Shown here one piece after another: positions 37,102 to 46,207 of a stretch of DNA of 64,000 nucleotides. The stretch comes from Pseudomonas sp. BN102 (GTDB taxonomy: Bacteria; Pseudomonadota; Gammaproteobacteria; Pseudomonadales; Pseudomonadaceae), in NCBI RefSeq assembly GCF_029871245.1, contig NZ_SSON01000029.1, forward strand, positions 40,245 through 104,244, read 5' to 3'. Every line of letters begins with the position of its first letter. The first letter of the stretch is position 1. The position numbers and the translations under genes were made by a program. Under the pieces are notes generated by a model that saw only the letters and a program-made list of their open reading frames with translations, did no database searches and was not told where the DNA came from.

Positions 37102-38184
37102 TCAGTACTGGGTACGGAAGCTGGTCCAGAGGCGGGTGCGGGCGCGTTGGTCCTTGAGCGACTGGATCTGCTCGCCGAACAGGCGGTCGCGCACCTCCTT
37201 GCTCGGGTAGATGTCCGGGTCGCCGGCCACCTCGGGCGCCAACAGTGGCTTGGCGGCCTGGTTGGCGTTGGCGAAGAACTGCGTGTTAGTGAGTTCGGCG
37301 ATGGCCTCGGGGCGCAGCATGTAGTCGATGAAGGCGTGGGCGGCCTCGGGGTGCGGCGCGTCGGCGGGGATGACCATGGTGTCGAACCAGATCAGGGTGC
37401 CCTCGCGGGGAATGCGGTAGATCACCTCGAAGGGCATCTGCGCCTGGCGCGCCTGGTCGGCGGCGATGGCAGCGTCGCCGTTGTAGGTCAGCGCCAGGCA
37501 GATCTCGCCCTTGGCCAGGTCGTTGATGTGCTTGCCGGCGCCGACGTAGCGGACGTTCGGCTGCAATTGGGCGAAGAGTTCCTGCACTGCCTTGAGGTCG
37601 GCCTTGTCGGCGCTGTAGGGGTCCTTGCCGAGGTAGTGCAGGGCGATGCTGATCACCTCCTGCGGCGAGTCGATCACGGCGATGCCGCAGTCCTTCAGCC
37701 GGCTGGCGTACTCGGGCTTGAACAGCAGGTCGAGGCTGTTCAGCGGTGCGTCGGGGATGCGTTTGGTCACTGCGTCCTTGTTGATCCCCAGACCCACGGT
37801 GCCCCAGGTGTAGGGCACGCCGAAACGATTGTCCGGATCGACCGTGGCCAGCTTGGCCAGCAGCTCGGGGTCGAGGTTGGCGAAGTTCTTCAGGCGTTCG
37901 CGCTGCAGCGGCTGCACCGCCTGGGCCTTGATGGCGCGGGCCAGGCCGCTGCTGGCGGGAAAGACCACGTCGTAGCCGCTGCCGCCGGTGAGCAGCTTGG
38001 CGTCCAGGGCCTCGGCGCTGTCGAAGATGTCGTATTTCACCTCGATGCCGCTCTGCGCCTTGAAGCCTTGCAGGGCCTTCTCGGGGATGTAGGCGGACCA
38101 GCTGTAGAGGTTCAGCGCCTTGTCTTCGGCGTGCACCGGCAAGGCGCAGGCGAACAGGGCGGCAAGCAACAGGGGGAAACGCAT
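37102..38184 (-). CDS. periplasmic polyamine-binding protein, PotF-like
   Basis: This 360-residue protein has a signal peptide ending near VHA (about residue 19) and the PotF/PotD opening LNLYSWSAYIPEKALQGFKAQSGIEVKYDIFDSAE. It is a periplasmic receptor for putrescine, spermidine or a related cation. The start at 38184 is fixed by the signal peptide and rejects a 32-residue upstream extension. No permease genes are adjacent. It probably forms an operon with the downstream agmatinase-family gene and is divergent from the LysR gene. Confidence 0.92.
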   Translation of the reverse strand: MRFPLLLAALFACALPVHAEDKALNLYSWSAYIPEKALQGFKAQSGIEVKYDIFDSAEALDAKLLTGGSGYDVVFPASSGLARAIKAQAVQPLQRERLKNFANLDPELLAKLATVDPDNRFGVPYTWGTVGLGINKDAVTKRIPDAPLNSLDLLFKPEYASRLKDCGIAVIDSPQEVISIALHYLGKDPYSADKADLKAVQELFAQLQPNVRYVGAGKHINDLAKGEICLALTYNGDAAIAADQARQAQMPFEVIYRIPREGTLIWFDTMVIPADAPHPEAAHAFIDYMLRPEAIAELTNTQFFANANQAAKPLLAPEVAGDPDIYPSKEVRDRLFGEQIQSLKDQRARTRLWTSFRTQY

Positions 38185-38279
38185 GGTGGGCTCCTGGGGG
38201 ATTGCAGGTGGAGCCATGCTGAGCCCGGCTTTGCGTTGGATAAATATGAAGTGTTCTACTTTGGCATCTACCGCCATCA

Positions 38280-39194
38280 ATGTTTGGTGCCACCATGCTC
38301 AGCCAGCTCCACGACCTCGATATCCAGTTGCTGCGGCTTTTCGTCTGCGTGGTGGAAAGCGGTGGCTTCAGCGCCGCCCAGGGCGAGTTGGGGGTGGGCC
38401 AGTCCACCATCAGCACGCAGATGGCCAAGCTGGAGACGCGCCTGGGCTTTCGTCTCTGCGAACGCGGCAAGGCCGGTTTCCGCCTGACGCCGAAGGGCGA
38501 GCATGTGCTGGCTGCCACGCGCAAGCTGTTCGGGGCCATCGAGACCTTCAAGGGCGAAGCCCGGGGCATGGCCGACCTGCTCCTCGGCGAGCTGCGCATC
38601 GGCCTCTCCGAATCCCTCGACAACCAGGTGCTGCTGCGCCTGGGCGCGGCCATCGGGCGCTTCCGCCAGCGCAGCCAGGCGGTGCAGTTCGAGCTGATCA
38701 GCGCCATGCCCGCCGAACTGGAACGCCGCCTGTTGCAGGACCAGTTGCACCTCGCCATCGGCTACTTCTCCGGTGGCCAGGCGGCGCTGGACTACCAGCC
38801 GCTGTTCAGCGAGCAGCAGCGGTTGTTCTGTGGTGCCGGACACCCGCTATTCGAGCGCGCCGAGGTCAGCCTCGACGACCTGGCCGGCTGCGACCTGGTG
38901 CACCACCCCTATCGCTTCGAGGAAGCGCGGCAGCCTTTCCCGAGCGGCCCGAGCAGCGCCCGCACCGAGCAGGTGGAATGCAGCCTGGCGTTCGTCCTCT
39001 CGGGGGCGCATATCGGCTACCTGCCCGAACATATCGCCGCGCCTTGGGAGGCGGCAGGACAATTGCGGGCGCTTTTGCCGGGGGAAACGGGATATCGGGT
39101 GCAGTTCCACCTCAGCCGACACCGTGGGCGGCAGCCGAGCGAGGCGCAGGTGGCATTTGTGGAGGATTTGCTGGAAGCATTTGGCGTGGCGTGA
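38280..39194 (+). CDS. LysR family transcriptional regulator
   Basis: This protein of about 304 residues has the LysR HTH (VVESGGFSAAQGELGVGQSTISTQMAKLETRLG) followed by a substrate-binding domain. An ATG at 38295 (MLSQLHDLD) is an alternative start; neither has a strong ribosome site. It is divergent from the PotF-like/ureohydrolase operon with a gap of about 95 bp, which it probably regulates in response to a guanidino compound or polyamine. The assignment to LysR is firm; the inducer is inferred from neighbours. Confidence 0.9.
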   Translation: MFGATMLSQLHDLDIQLLRLFVCVVESGGFSAAQGELGVGQSTISTQMAKLETRLGFRLCERGKAGFRLTPKGEHVLAATRKLFGAIETFKGEARGMADLLLGELRIGLSESLDNQVLLRLGAAIGRFRQRSQAVQFELISAMPAELERRLLQDQLHLAIGYFSGGQAALDYQPLFSEQQRLFCGAGHPLFERAEVSLDDLAGCDLVHHPYRFEEARQPFPSGPSSARTEQVECSLAFVLSGAHIGYLPEHIAAPWEAAGQLRALLPGETGYRVQFHLSRHRGRQPSEAQVAFVEDLLEAFGVA

Positions 39195-39246
39195 CGCCCC
39201 ACCCTCTTCCCCGGATTCCATCCGGGCTTTCGACTCGGTGCAGCCT

Positions 39247-39343
39247 GTAGGTTGGGCTGAGCGCAGCGAAGCCCAACAGGGGGGTGGGCCGTGAACATTG
39301 GGCCGGGCGGCGTTCCGCTTCGCTTAGCTCAGCCCAACCTACG
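39247..39343. repeat. GTAGGTTGGGC-type inverted repeat
   Basis: GTAGGTTGGGCTGAGCG...CCCAAC (39247–39277) and its inverted partner (39314–39343) flank a GC-rich loop between the convergent LysR and glutamine-synthetase-like genes. Confidence 0.85.
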
Positions 39344-39355
39344 AGGGCTCCACTG

Positions 39356-40708
39356 TCACATGTACCACCGATACTCCCGCGCGCTGACCTCGTTCATGAA
39401 GTCCAGGTATTCCTGGCGCTTGTTCTCGCAGTAGACCATCACGAACTCGCTGCCCAAGCCCTGGTTCACGGCCGGGTGCCTGCGCATGGCGGTCACGGCG
39501 GTGAGCATGTCCGTGGGGAAGTCGATGCCGCTGGTACGGTCATCATTGAGCGGCGCGATGGGCTCGCGGGCGGCTTCTAGGCCATGTTCCATGCCGGTGA
39601 GGATGGCAGCCAGCACCAGGTAGGGGTTGGCGTCGGCGCCAGCCAGGCGGTGCTCGATGCGCAGATTGCGGCCATCGGACTCGGGGATGCGGATGCACGC
39701 ATCGCGGTCCTCGAAGCCCCAGCTGGCGCGGCTGGCGGCGTTGACCATGGCGCCGTAGCGGCGGAAGGCGTTGTGGTTGGCGGCGAAGATCGGCATGCAG
39801 TGAGGCAGCAAGTCCAGGCAGCCGGCCACGGCGTGGCGCAGCGGGCGCTGCTCGTCAGTGGCCAGCAGGTTATTGCCGTCCCGGTCGTAGAGGCTGACGT
39901 GCACGTGCATGCCACTGCCCGGCGCATTCAGGTAGGGCTTGCTCATGAAGCTGGCGCGGTGGCCGTGCTTAAGCGCCACGCCACGGGTGCTGCGGCAGAA
40001 CAGGGCGGCCCAGTCGGCAGCTTTGAGGCCGTCGTCGCAGTGGCCGAAGTTGATCTCGAACTGACCCGGGCCGAGTTCGGCGGTGATGACGTTGGCGGCG
40101 ACACCCTGCTCATTGGCCGCGTCGACCATTTCATGCAAAACGCTGGAGAAGCGCGAAAGGCGCTCGATGTGCATGTTCGGCTGGTCGTCTTCGTCCTCGC
40201 AGAACGGGTCGCGGGGGAACTGCGGCAGGCCGTCCTGCAGCTTGCGGTCGAACAGGTAGAACTCCAGCTCGAAGGCCACCACCGGGCGGATGCCGCGCTT
40301 TTCCAGGCGTTGCAGGACGCGCGCCAGCACCTCGCGCGGCTCGAATTCGATGGGCGCCTCGGTGCCGTCCGAGGTGATCAGCATCTGCCCCAGGGGCTCC
40401 TTCTCCCAACGCACCGGCTTGAGGGTGCCGGGCACCAGGCGGCGCGGTGCGTCGGGGTCGCCGTCGGCGAAGCAGTAGTCGCCAATGGGGTAGAGCCCGC
40501 CCTGGGTGCCCAGCAGCACGCAGTTCTGCGGCACTTTCAGCGGGCTGCCAGCGGCTACTTTCTCCACCATCGCCACCGGGTAACGCTTGCCGTAGAAGTG
40601 GCCGGGAATGTCCAGGCAGATCAGGTCGATGTAGCGGATTTCCGGGTACTGGGCACGGAAGGCGCGCACTTCGCTGAGCAGGTCGGGGTACTGGGTCGTT
40701 GTTGTCAT
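39356..40708 (-). CDS. gamma-glutamylpolyamine synthetase (glutamine synthetase family, PuuA/PauA-like)
   Basis: This 450-residue protein has the glutamine synthetase fold, with VVAFELEFYLFDR, the GPGQFEINFGHCD block, GSGMHVHVSLYD and RIEHRLAGADANPYLVLAA. In the PuuA/PauA branch it ligates glutamate to a polyamine using ATP, the first step of the gamma-glutamyl pathway. The start at 40708 (MTTTTQYPD) is preferred over an extension to 40822 that crosses into the regulator gene. It follows the PuuR/PauR-like regulator by 25 bp and the oxidase upstream, forming an operon. Which polyamine it uses is unknown. Confidence 0.92.
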   Translation of the reverse strand: MTTTTQYPDLLSEVRAFRAQYPEIRYIDLICLDIPGHFYGKRYPVAMVEKVAAGSPLKVPQNCVLLGTQGGLYPIGDYCFADGDPDAPRRLVPGTLKPVRWEKEPLGQMLITSDGTEAPIEFEPREVLARVLQRLEKRGIRPVVAFELEFYLFDRKLQDGLPQFPRDPFCEDEDDQPNMHIERLSRFSSVLHEMVDAANEQGVAANVITAELGPGQFEINFGHCDDGLKAADWAALFCRSTRGVALKHGHRASFMSKPYLNAPGSGMHVHVSLYDRDGNNLLATDEQRPLRHAVAGCLDLLPHCMPIFAANHNAFRRYGAMVNAASRASWGFEDRDACIRIPESDGRNLRIEHRLAGADANPYLVLAAILTGMEHGLEAAREPIAPLNDDRTSGIDFPTDMLTAVTAMRRHPAVNQGLGSEFVMVYCENKRQEYLDFMNEVSAREYRWYM

Positions 40709-40733
40709 CACTGCGGTCCTGCGGGCTCTCGCT

Positions 40734-41291
40734 TCAGGTGAATACCCAAAGCACCCGCGTCGGTTTGTCGGAAAGATTGGCGTAGCGGAACTGGGCGTGG
40801 GGTGGCAGCTGGAAGCTGTCATTGGGGTAAAGGATCACGGGCTCATCGTCGTCGCCGTACCAGACTGTCAGTTCACCTTCGAGCACAAAGCCGCCCTGCT
40901 CGGAACTGTCGTCCAGATGCCCCTCACCGCTGGTGGCGCCGGGCGCCAGATGGCTCTCCAGCATGGAGAAGCCGCCGGACATGGTGGGCGAGGCCAGCAC
41001 GTCGGTGATGCCGCCGGCGTAATACAGGGTGCGGCGCTCGCCGGGGCGGGTCACCCAGGGAGTCCCACGAGGCTTGCTCAGGCTGTAGAAATAGGTGGTG
41101 GGCACGCCCAGGGCTTCGCTGATGGCGGTGAGGTCGGCCACGGTCGGGCGCGACAGGCCGCGCTCCACCTGGGAGAGGAAACCCACCGAACGGTCGATGC
41201 GGGTGGCGAGGTCGCCCAGGGTCACGTTCTTGTGCTTGCGCAGGTCGCGAATCAGGATCGCGAGGCCTTCGATTTCATCTTGCTTGTCCAT
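40734..41291 (-). CDS. XRE family regulator with cupin domain (PuuR/PauR-like)
   Basis: This 185-residue protein has an N-terminal XRE helix-turn-helix (VTLGDLATRIDRSVGFLSQVERGLSRPTVADLTAISEALGV) and a C-terminal cupin (HLDDSSEQGGFVLEGELTVWYGDDD). The layout and length match PuuR of E. coli and PauR of P. aeruginosa, repressors of polyamine catabolism. The ATG at 41291 has a GGAG site 6 bases upstream; an ATG two codons earlier is too close to it. It sits between the oxidase and synthetase genes, so it probably autoregulates the operon. Confidence 0.92.
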   Translation of the reverse strand: MDKQDEIEGLAILIRDLRKHKNVTLGDLATRIDRSVGFLSQVERGLSRPTVADLTAISEALGVPTTYFYSLSKPRGTPWVTRPGERRTLYYAGGITDVLASPTMSGGFSMLESHLAPGATSGEGHLDDSSEQGGFVLEGELTVWYGDDDEPVILYPNDSFQLPPHAQFRYANLSDKPTRVLWVFT

Positions 41292-41327
41292 GGGCATCTC
41301 CTGCTCCGGGTCTCGAGAGGCGCGACC

Positions 41328-42617
41328 TTAGATCACATCCCGCAACCGGTAATAGGCCTTGCCGGCCGCCTCCAGGGGCGCGGCCAGCAGGGAGCCGCCG
41401 GGGAAGCGCGGATTGCCGATGGCCTGGTAAAGGCTGAGCAGGTCGTCGTTGCCAAGGATTGCGTCGCTCACCGCCTTGGCGCCGGCCAGGGTGGGCAGCA
41501 CGCCGTGGCCGGAGAAGCCTTGCAGCCAGTAGCGCGCACCGCTGCGACCGATGTCCGGGGTACGCTTCATGCTGACGTCGATATGGCCACCCCAGCCGAA
41601 CTCGATCTCCACGCCTTCGAGCTGCGGGAAGACTCGCTCCAGGTAGGGCCGGGTGGCCGCCGGCACGTCCTTGGGCAGGCCGCCCAGGTAGGTGCAGCCG
41701 CCACCGAACAGCAGGCGGTGGTCGGGGGTGAGGCGGAAGTAGTCGGGGACGAACTGGTTGTCGATTACGCAGCTGTTCTTCGGCAGCAGCGAGCGGGCCA
41801 GTTCCGGGTCCAGGGGCGCGGTGGCCACCTGGTAGGAGCCCACCGGCAGCAGACGGCTGGAAAGCTGGCGATCGAGGCGGTCGACATAGGCGTTGCAGGC
41901 CAGCACCAGCACCTCGCCGCGCACTTCGCCCTTGGCGGTGCGGGCCACGAAGCCGTGCGGGGTTTCGCGGTAGTCCAGCACCTGGCTCTGTTCGTAGATG
42001 CGTCCACCGGCGGCCTCGATGGCGGCGGCCAGGCCCTGGGCCAGCTTCAGCGGGTTGAGGTGGGCGGCCTCCGGGTCGTAGAGGGCGGCCTGGTAACGCG
42101 GGCTGGCGATCCACTCGGGCAGCTCGTCGCGGCCGATCAGGCGCATCTGGTCGTAGCCCCATTTGTGGATGGCGTCTTCCTGGGCCTCTTCCAGCAGCTT
42201 CACGCGACGCTCCTGCACCGCGGTCCAGAGACTGCCGACCCGGTAGTCCACGTCGAAGCCATGGCGCTGCGGTAAGGCGCGCATCTCCTCGGCGGCCCAG
42301 CGCATGCTCTCCCAGAGACGGCGGGTGCGTTCCAGGCCCAGGGCCTTTTCCAGCGGCGGCATATCGCAGGACCAACCCAGCAGCGCCTGACCGCCATTGC
42401 GTCCGGATGCGGCCCAGGCCACCCGGCTGGCTTCCAGGAGCGTCACCCGCTTGCCGGCCAGGGCCAGGCGCAAGCCGGTATGCAGGCCGCTGAAACCGGC
42501 GCCGATGATCAGGATATCGGTGTCTTCACTCCCCGCCTGGGTCTGCCGCAGCGGGATGCTGCCGGGGTAGGTCTGGGCGTAGTAGGTGCCGACATGCTGG
42601 GCGGACTGCTTGAACAT
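41328..42617 (-). CDS. FAD-dependent oxidoreductase (PuuB/PauB-like gamma-glutamylpolyamine oxidase)
   Basis: This 429-residue protein has an N-terminal dinucleotide-binding motif ILIIGAGFSGLHTGLRLA and the DAO-type FAD fold with ASGRNGGQALLGW. PuuB/PauB enzymes oxidise gamma-glutamylputrescine or related conjugates to the aldehyde. Being the first gene of an operon with a PauR-like regulator and a gamma-glutamylpolyamine synthetase supports this reaction. An AT-rich palindromic element lies directly upstream of the start and probably is the promoter-operator. Typical of the family in length. Confidence 0.9.
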   Translation of the reverse strand: MFKQSAQHVGTYYAQTYPGSIPLRQTQAGSEDTDILIIGAGFSGLHTGLRLALAGKRVTLLEASRVAWAASGRNGGQALLGWSCDMPPLEKALGLERTRRLWESMRWAAEEMRALPQRHGFDVDYRVGSLWTAVQERRVKLLEEAQEDAIHKWGYDQMRLIGRDELPEWIASPRYQAALYDPEAAHLNPLKLAQGLAAAIEAAGGRIYEQSQVLDYRETPHGFVARTAKGEVRGEVLVLACNAYVDRLDRQLSSRLLPVGSYQVATAPLDPELARSLLPKNSCVIDNQFVPDYFRLTPDHRLLFGGGCTYLGGLPKDVPAATRPYLERVFPQLEGVEIEFGWGGHIDVSMKRTPDIGRSGARYWLQGFSGHGVLPTLAGAKAVSDAILGNDDLLSLYQAIGNPRFPGGSLLAAPLEAAGKAYYRLRDVI

Positions 42618-42626
42618 GGGAGCCTC

Positions 42627-42676
42627 GTGAATTTTTCATTTTGAAATTTCATGAAAAAATACATGAAATAATTCAC
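42627..42676. promoter_or_regulatory. AT-rich palindromic operator/promoter of the polyamine operon
   Basis: The 50-bp element has outer arms GTGAATT and AATTCAC, an inner perfect TTTCATGAAA and a neighbouring TTTCATTTTGAAA, in a strikingly AT-rich patch of a GC-rich chromosome. On the minus strand a TTGGCG is followed 17 bp later by TATTTT, so promoter and operator may overlap. The likely binder is the PauR-like protein in the operon; this is inferred. Confidence 0.5.
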
Positions 42677-42814
42677 GCCGCCAAGCCTGAATGTTTGAAA
42701 TAAACAACAGAAACAGCATAAGCCCGCATGGAGAGCGGCCAGAACGGAGTCAAGGTGAATGAAATTACGGACAGACGGGCAGCCCTGGGAGCTGCTTGGT
42801 AATGATGAGCTTGT

Positions 42815-42898
42815 GTAGGTTGGGCAGAGCGACGCGAAGCCCAACAAAAAGGTCGCCGGCAAAATGTTGGGCTTCGCTGCGCTCTGCCCCAACCTACG
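42815..42898. repeat. GTAGGTTGGGC-type inverted repeat
   Basis: Inverted arms at 42815–42845 and 42865–42898 of the GTAGGTTGGGC family, in the 329-bp gap between the oxidase operon and the LysR gene. A single REP-like unit follows at 42904–42926. I see nothing else in 42677–42814. Confidence 0.85.
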
Positions 42899-42946
42899 TG
42901 ACTCAGCGAATGAACTCGCCCCCACAGGGTGGCGCCGGTGCCGGCC

Positions 42947-43858
42947 TCAGCGTTTCCGCTCCGCCCAGGCCTGTTCCTTCAAGCACCCCGCCACGTAATC
43001 GAGGAAACAGGCGATCCGCGAAGCCAGGGCGGTATTGCGGTAGTACACGGCGTGGATTGGCTGGCTCACTTCCACGGTGTCGCCGGCGAGGATCTGCACC
43101 AGCTCCCCAGCGGCGCGGTCGGCCTGGGTCATGAAGTCCGACAGACAGACCACGCCTGCACCGGCCAGGGCCAGCTGGCGCAAGGTTTCGCCGCTGGTGG
43201 CCTTGATCACCGGCTCGATCTGCAGGCTGTCGCCCAGGGCATGGCGCAAGGGCCAGTGGTTAAGGCTTTCCGGCTGAGTGAAGCCGAGCAGGCTATGGCC
43301 TTGCAGGTCCTCCGCCTGATTCGGCGTGCCCTGAGCCTTGAGGTAGGCCGGGCTGGCCAGCACGCGGATGCGGCTGCTGCCGAGCGGCCTGGCGTGCAGG
43401 GTGGAGTCGCGCAGGGTGCCGATACGGATGGCGACATCGGTGCGATGCTCGATCAGGTCGATGATCTGCTCGCTGCTGTGCAGTTCCAGTTCGATCTCCG
43501 GGTAGCGCTGGCGAAAGCCCGCCACCAGCGGCACCAGCACATGCAGCATGAAGGGCGAGGCGGCGTTGACCCGCAGCCGGCCGGCGGGTTTCTGCCGGCG
43601 CAGGGCCATCTGCTCTTCGGCCTCTTCGACTTGAGCGAGGATGCGTCGCGCCTGGGCAAGGAAGGCCTCACCCTCTTCGGTCAGCTCCAGGCGCCGGGTG
43701 GTGCGGCGCAGCAGGGTGACGTCGAGCTTGTCCTCCAGCCGGCTGAGGGCGCGGCTGACACCCGAGGCAGTCTGCGCCAGCTGCTCGGCGGCAGCGGTGA
43801 TGGAGCCGGTGTCCACCACCGCAGTGAAGGCCTGCAGTTCATCCAGCGTAGTCTTCAT
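42947..43858 (-). CDS. LysR family transcriptional regulator
   Basis: This 303-residue protein starts MKTTLDELQAFTAVVDTGSITAAAEQLAQTASGVSRALSRLE, the LysR HTH, followed by a two-lobe effector domain. It is divergent from an MFS transporter gene about 100 bp away, which it probably controls together with the aldo/keto reductase gene downstream of the transporter. This LysR–MFS arrangement is common for efflux and detoxification modules. The effector is unknown. Confidence 0.92.
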   Translation of the reverse strand: MKTTLDELQAFTAVVDTGSITAAAEQLAQTASGVSRALSRLEDKLDVTLLRRTTRRLELTEEGEAFLAQARRILAQVEEAEEQMALRRQKPAGRLRVNAASPFMLHVLVPLVAGFRQRYPEIELELHSSEQIIDLIEHRTDVAIRIGTLRDSTLHARPLGSSRIRVLASPAYLKAQGTPNQAEDLQGHSLLGFTQPESLNHWPLRHALGDSLQIEPVIKATSGETLRQLALAGAGVVCLSDFMTQADRAAGELVQILAGDTVEVSQPIHAVYYRNTALASRIACFLDYVAGCLKEQAWAERKR

Positions 43859-43960
43859 TCATGACTCCAGGGCAAATATCTTTGGCTTGATACCCGGTTT
43901 TTCCGCATGAGTCGAGTGGCCACACTGTGCGCCATCCAAACTCTAGCGGAGCCACCCACC

Positions 43961-45166
43961 ATGCCCCTTGCCCTGCTGGCGCTGACCTTGAGCGCCTTCG
44001 CCATCGGCACGACGGAGTTCGTCATCGTCGGCCTGATCCCCACCATCGCCGCCGACCTCGGCGTCAGCCTGCCCTCGGCGGGCCTGCTGGTCAGCCTCTA
44101 CGCCCTGGGCGTCGCCGTCGGTGCGCCGGTGCTCACCGCCCTCACCGGCAAACTGCCGCGCAAGTGGCTGCTGCTGTCGCTGATGGTGCTCTTCACCCTC
44201 GGCAACCTGCTGGCCTGGCAGGCGCCGGGCTATGAGTCGCTGATCGCCGCGCGGCTGGTCACGGGCCTCGCCCACGGGGTGTTCTTCTCCATCGGCTCGA
44301 CCATCGCCACCAGCCTGGTGCCGAAGGAAAAAGCCGCCAGCGCGATCGCCATCATGTTCACCGGCCTGACCGTGGCCCTGGTCACCGGCGTGCCGCTGGG
44401 TACCTTCATCGGCCAGCACTTCGGCTGGCGCGAAACCTTCCTCGCCGTCTCCGCCCTGGGCGTGATCGCCTTCATCGGCAGCCTGCTGTTCGTGCCTGCG
44501 AACATCGCCCACGGCAAGCCAGCCTCGCTGCTGCAGCAGGTCAAGGTGCTGAAGGAGCCGCGCTTGCTGCTGGTCTACGCGATGACCGCGGTGGGCTACG
44601 GCGGCAGCTTCATCGCCTTCACCTTCCTCGCCCCCATCCTGCAGGACATCACCGGCTTCAGTGCCGGCACCGTGAGCCTGGTACTGCTGGTCTATGGCGT
44701 GTCGGTGGCGGTGGGCAATATCTGGGGCGGCAAGCTGGCCGACCAGCGCGGCCCGATCCGCGCCCTGATCCTGATATTCCTGCTGCTGGCCGCGGTGCTC
44801 TTCACCCTCGCCTTCACCGCCGCCAACCCCTGGCTGGCCCTGGCCACCGTGCTGGTGTGGGGTGCTGTGGCCTTCGGCAACGTGCCCGGCCTGCAGGTCT
44901 ACGTGGTGCGCCAGGCCGAGCACCACACGCCCCATGCGGTGGACGTGGCCTCGGGCCTGAACATCGCCGCCTTCAACCTCGGCATCGCCGGCGGCGCCTG
45001 GCTGGGCGGGCAGATCGTCGCCCACCTGGGGCTGATCCACACCGCCTGGATCGGTGCCCTGGTGGTACTGGTCGCCGTCGCCTTGACCGCCTGGAGCGGC
45101 CGCCTCGATCGCAACAACCCCGAGCTGGACATGAGCGGTGGCGCCACCCTCGTTGTCGGCCACTGA
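43961..45166 (+). CDS. MFS transporter (AraJ/YdhP-like)
   Basis: This 401-residue protein has twelve membrane segments and the DHA1-type opening [34 protein letters not shown], as in AraJ, YdhP and NepI-like exporters. The ATG at 43961 follows a GGAG site by about 10 bases; an extension to 43907 lacks support. It is divergent from a LysR regulator and followed 25 bp later by an aldo/keto reductase gene, suggesting a small efflux-plus-reduction operon. Substrate is unknown. Confidence 0.92.
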   Translation: MPLALLALTLSAFAIGTTEFVIVGLIPTIAADLGVSLPSAGLLVSLYALGVAVGAPVLTALTGKLPRKWLLLSLMVLFTLGNLLAWQAPGYESLIAARLVTGLAHGVFFSIGSTIATSLVPKEKAASAIAIMFTGLTVALVTGVPLGTFIGQHFGWRETFLAVSALGVIAFIGSLLFVPANIAHGKPASLLQQVKVLKEPRLLLVYAMTAVGYGGSFIAFTFLAPILQDITGFSAGTVSLVLLVYGVSVAVGNIWGGKLADQRGPIRALILIFLLLAAVLFTLAFTAANPWLALATVLVWGAVAFGNVPGLQVYVVRQAEHHTPHAVDVASGLNIAAFNLGIAGGAWLGGQIVAHLGLIHTAWIGALVVLVAVALTAWSGRLDRNNPELDMSGGATLVVGH

Positions 45167-45191
45167 CTTTCGACTGAACAGGAGATTACCC

Positions 45192-45992
45192 ATGCGCATT
45201 CCCGCACTCGGCCTCGGCACTTTCCGCCTCAAGGACCAACAGGTCATGGACTCGATCCGCAACGGCCTGGAACTGGGCTACCGCCATATCGACACCGCAC
45301 AGATCTACGGCAACGAGGCCGAGGTCGGCCAGGCCATCGCCGAAAGCGGCGTGGCCCGTGACCAGCTGTTCGTCACCACCAAGGTGTGGACCGAACACCT
45401 CGTCGCCGACCGGCTGATCCCCAGCCTCGAAGAAAGCCTGGCCAAGCTCGGCCTGGAGCAGCTGGACCTTGCCCTGATCCACTGGCCCAGCCCCGACGAC
45501 GCCATCCCGGTGGCCGAGTACATGACCGCCCTGCTGCAGGCCAAGCGCCGCGGTTTGACCCGGCAGATCGGTATATCCAATTTCACCATCGCCCATATGC
45601 AACAGGCCATCGATACGGTCGGCGCGGACGAGATCGCCACCAACCAGGTGGAAATCCATCCCTTCCTGCAGAATCGCACGCTGGTGGACTTCGCCCGCAG
45701 CCGCGGTATCCACCTCACTGCCTACATGCCGCTGGCCTACGGCAAGGTAATGCAGGACCCGGTGATCCAGGGCATCGCCGCCGCCCACGACGCCACCCCG
45801 GCCCAGGTGGCCCTGGCGTGGCTGCTGCAGCAGGGCTTCGCGGTGATTCCGTCGTCCACCCGTCGCGAGAACCTGGCGAGCAACCAGCTGGCACTGGACC
45901 TGTCTCTGTCCGAAGCGGAGATGGCAGCAATCGCCACGCTTGATCGCGGCGAGCGCCTGGCCAATCCGGACTTCGCGCCGAACTGGGATTGA
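45192..45992 (+). CDS. aldo/keto reductase (DkgB-like)
   Basis: This 266-residue protein has the aldo/keto reductase tetrad pattern: [13 protein letters not shown] supplies Asp and Tyr, VTTKVWTEH the Lys and LALIHWPSP the His, with the C-terminal [18 protein letters not shown] loop. It resembles 2,5-diketo-gluconate reductase B (DkgB), which reduces small dicarbonyls such as methylglyoxal. The AGGAG site lies 7 bases before the ATG. It is very likely cotranscribed with the MFS transporter 25 bp upstream. Confidence 0.92.
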   Translation: MRIPALGLGTFRLKDQQVMDSIRNGLELGYRHIDTAQIYGNEAEVGQAIAESGVARDQLFVTTKVWTEHLVADRLIPSLEESLAKLGLEQLDLALIHWPSPDDAIPVAEYMTALLQAKRRGLTRQIGISNFTIAHMQQAIDTVGADEIATNQVEIHPFLQNRTLVDFARSRGIHLTAYMPLAYGKVMQDPVIQGIAAAHDATPAQVALAWLLQQGFAVIPSSTRRENLASNQLALDLSLSEAEMAAIATLDRGERLANPDFAPNWD

Positions 45993-46004
45993 GTGCCCAC
46001 CCTC

Positions 46005-46090
46005 GAATGGTGGATGTAAAAGGCGACATCCACCCTACGCACTGACTACCTCCGCTGCGTAGGGTGGATCACGCTTCACCGATCCACCGT
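46005..46090. repeat. GTAGGGTGGA-type repeat pair
   Basis: GAATGGTGGATG...CATCCACCCTACG and GCGTAGGGTGGATC...GATCCACC form two adjacent imperfect hairpins between the aldo/keto reductase gene and the Sel1 lipoprotein gene. Confidence 0.75.
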
Positions 46091-46207
46091 CAGGCGCCAC
46101 GGAGGGTACCCTGGGTGAATGCGCCCCCTCCACCATCACCACGCCTGGTGACGGGGCAGGCGTATGCAACTACCCTCCTCCCTGATCTGCCAGGAAGAGC
46201 CCAGCCC

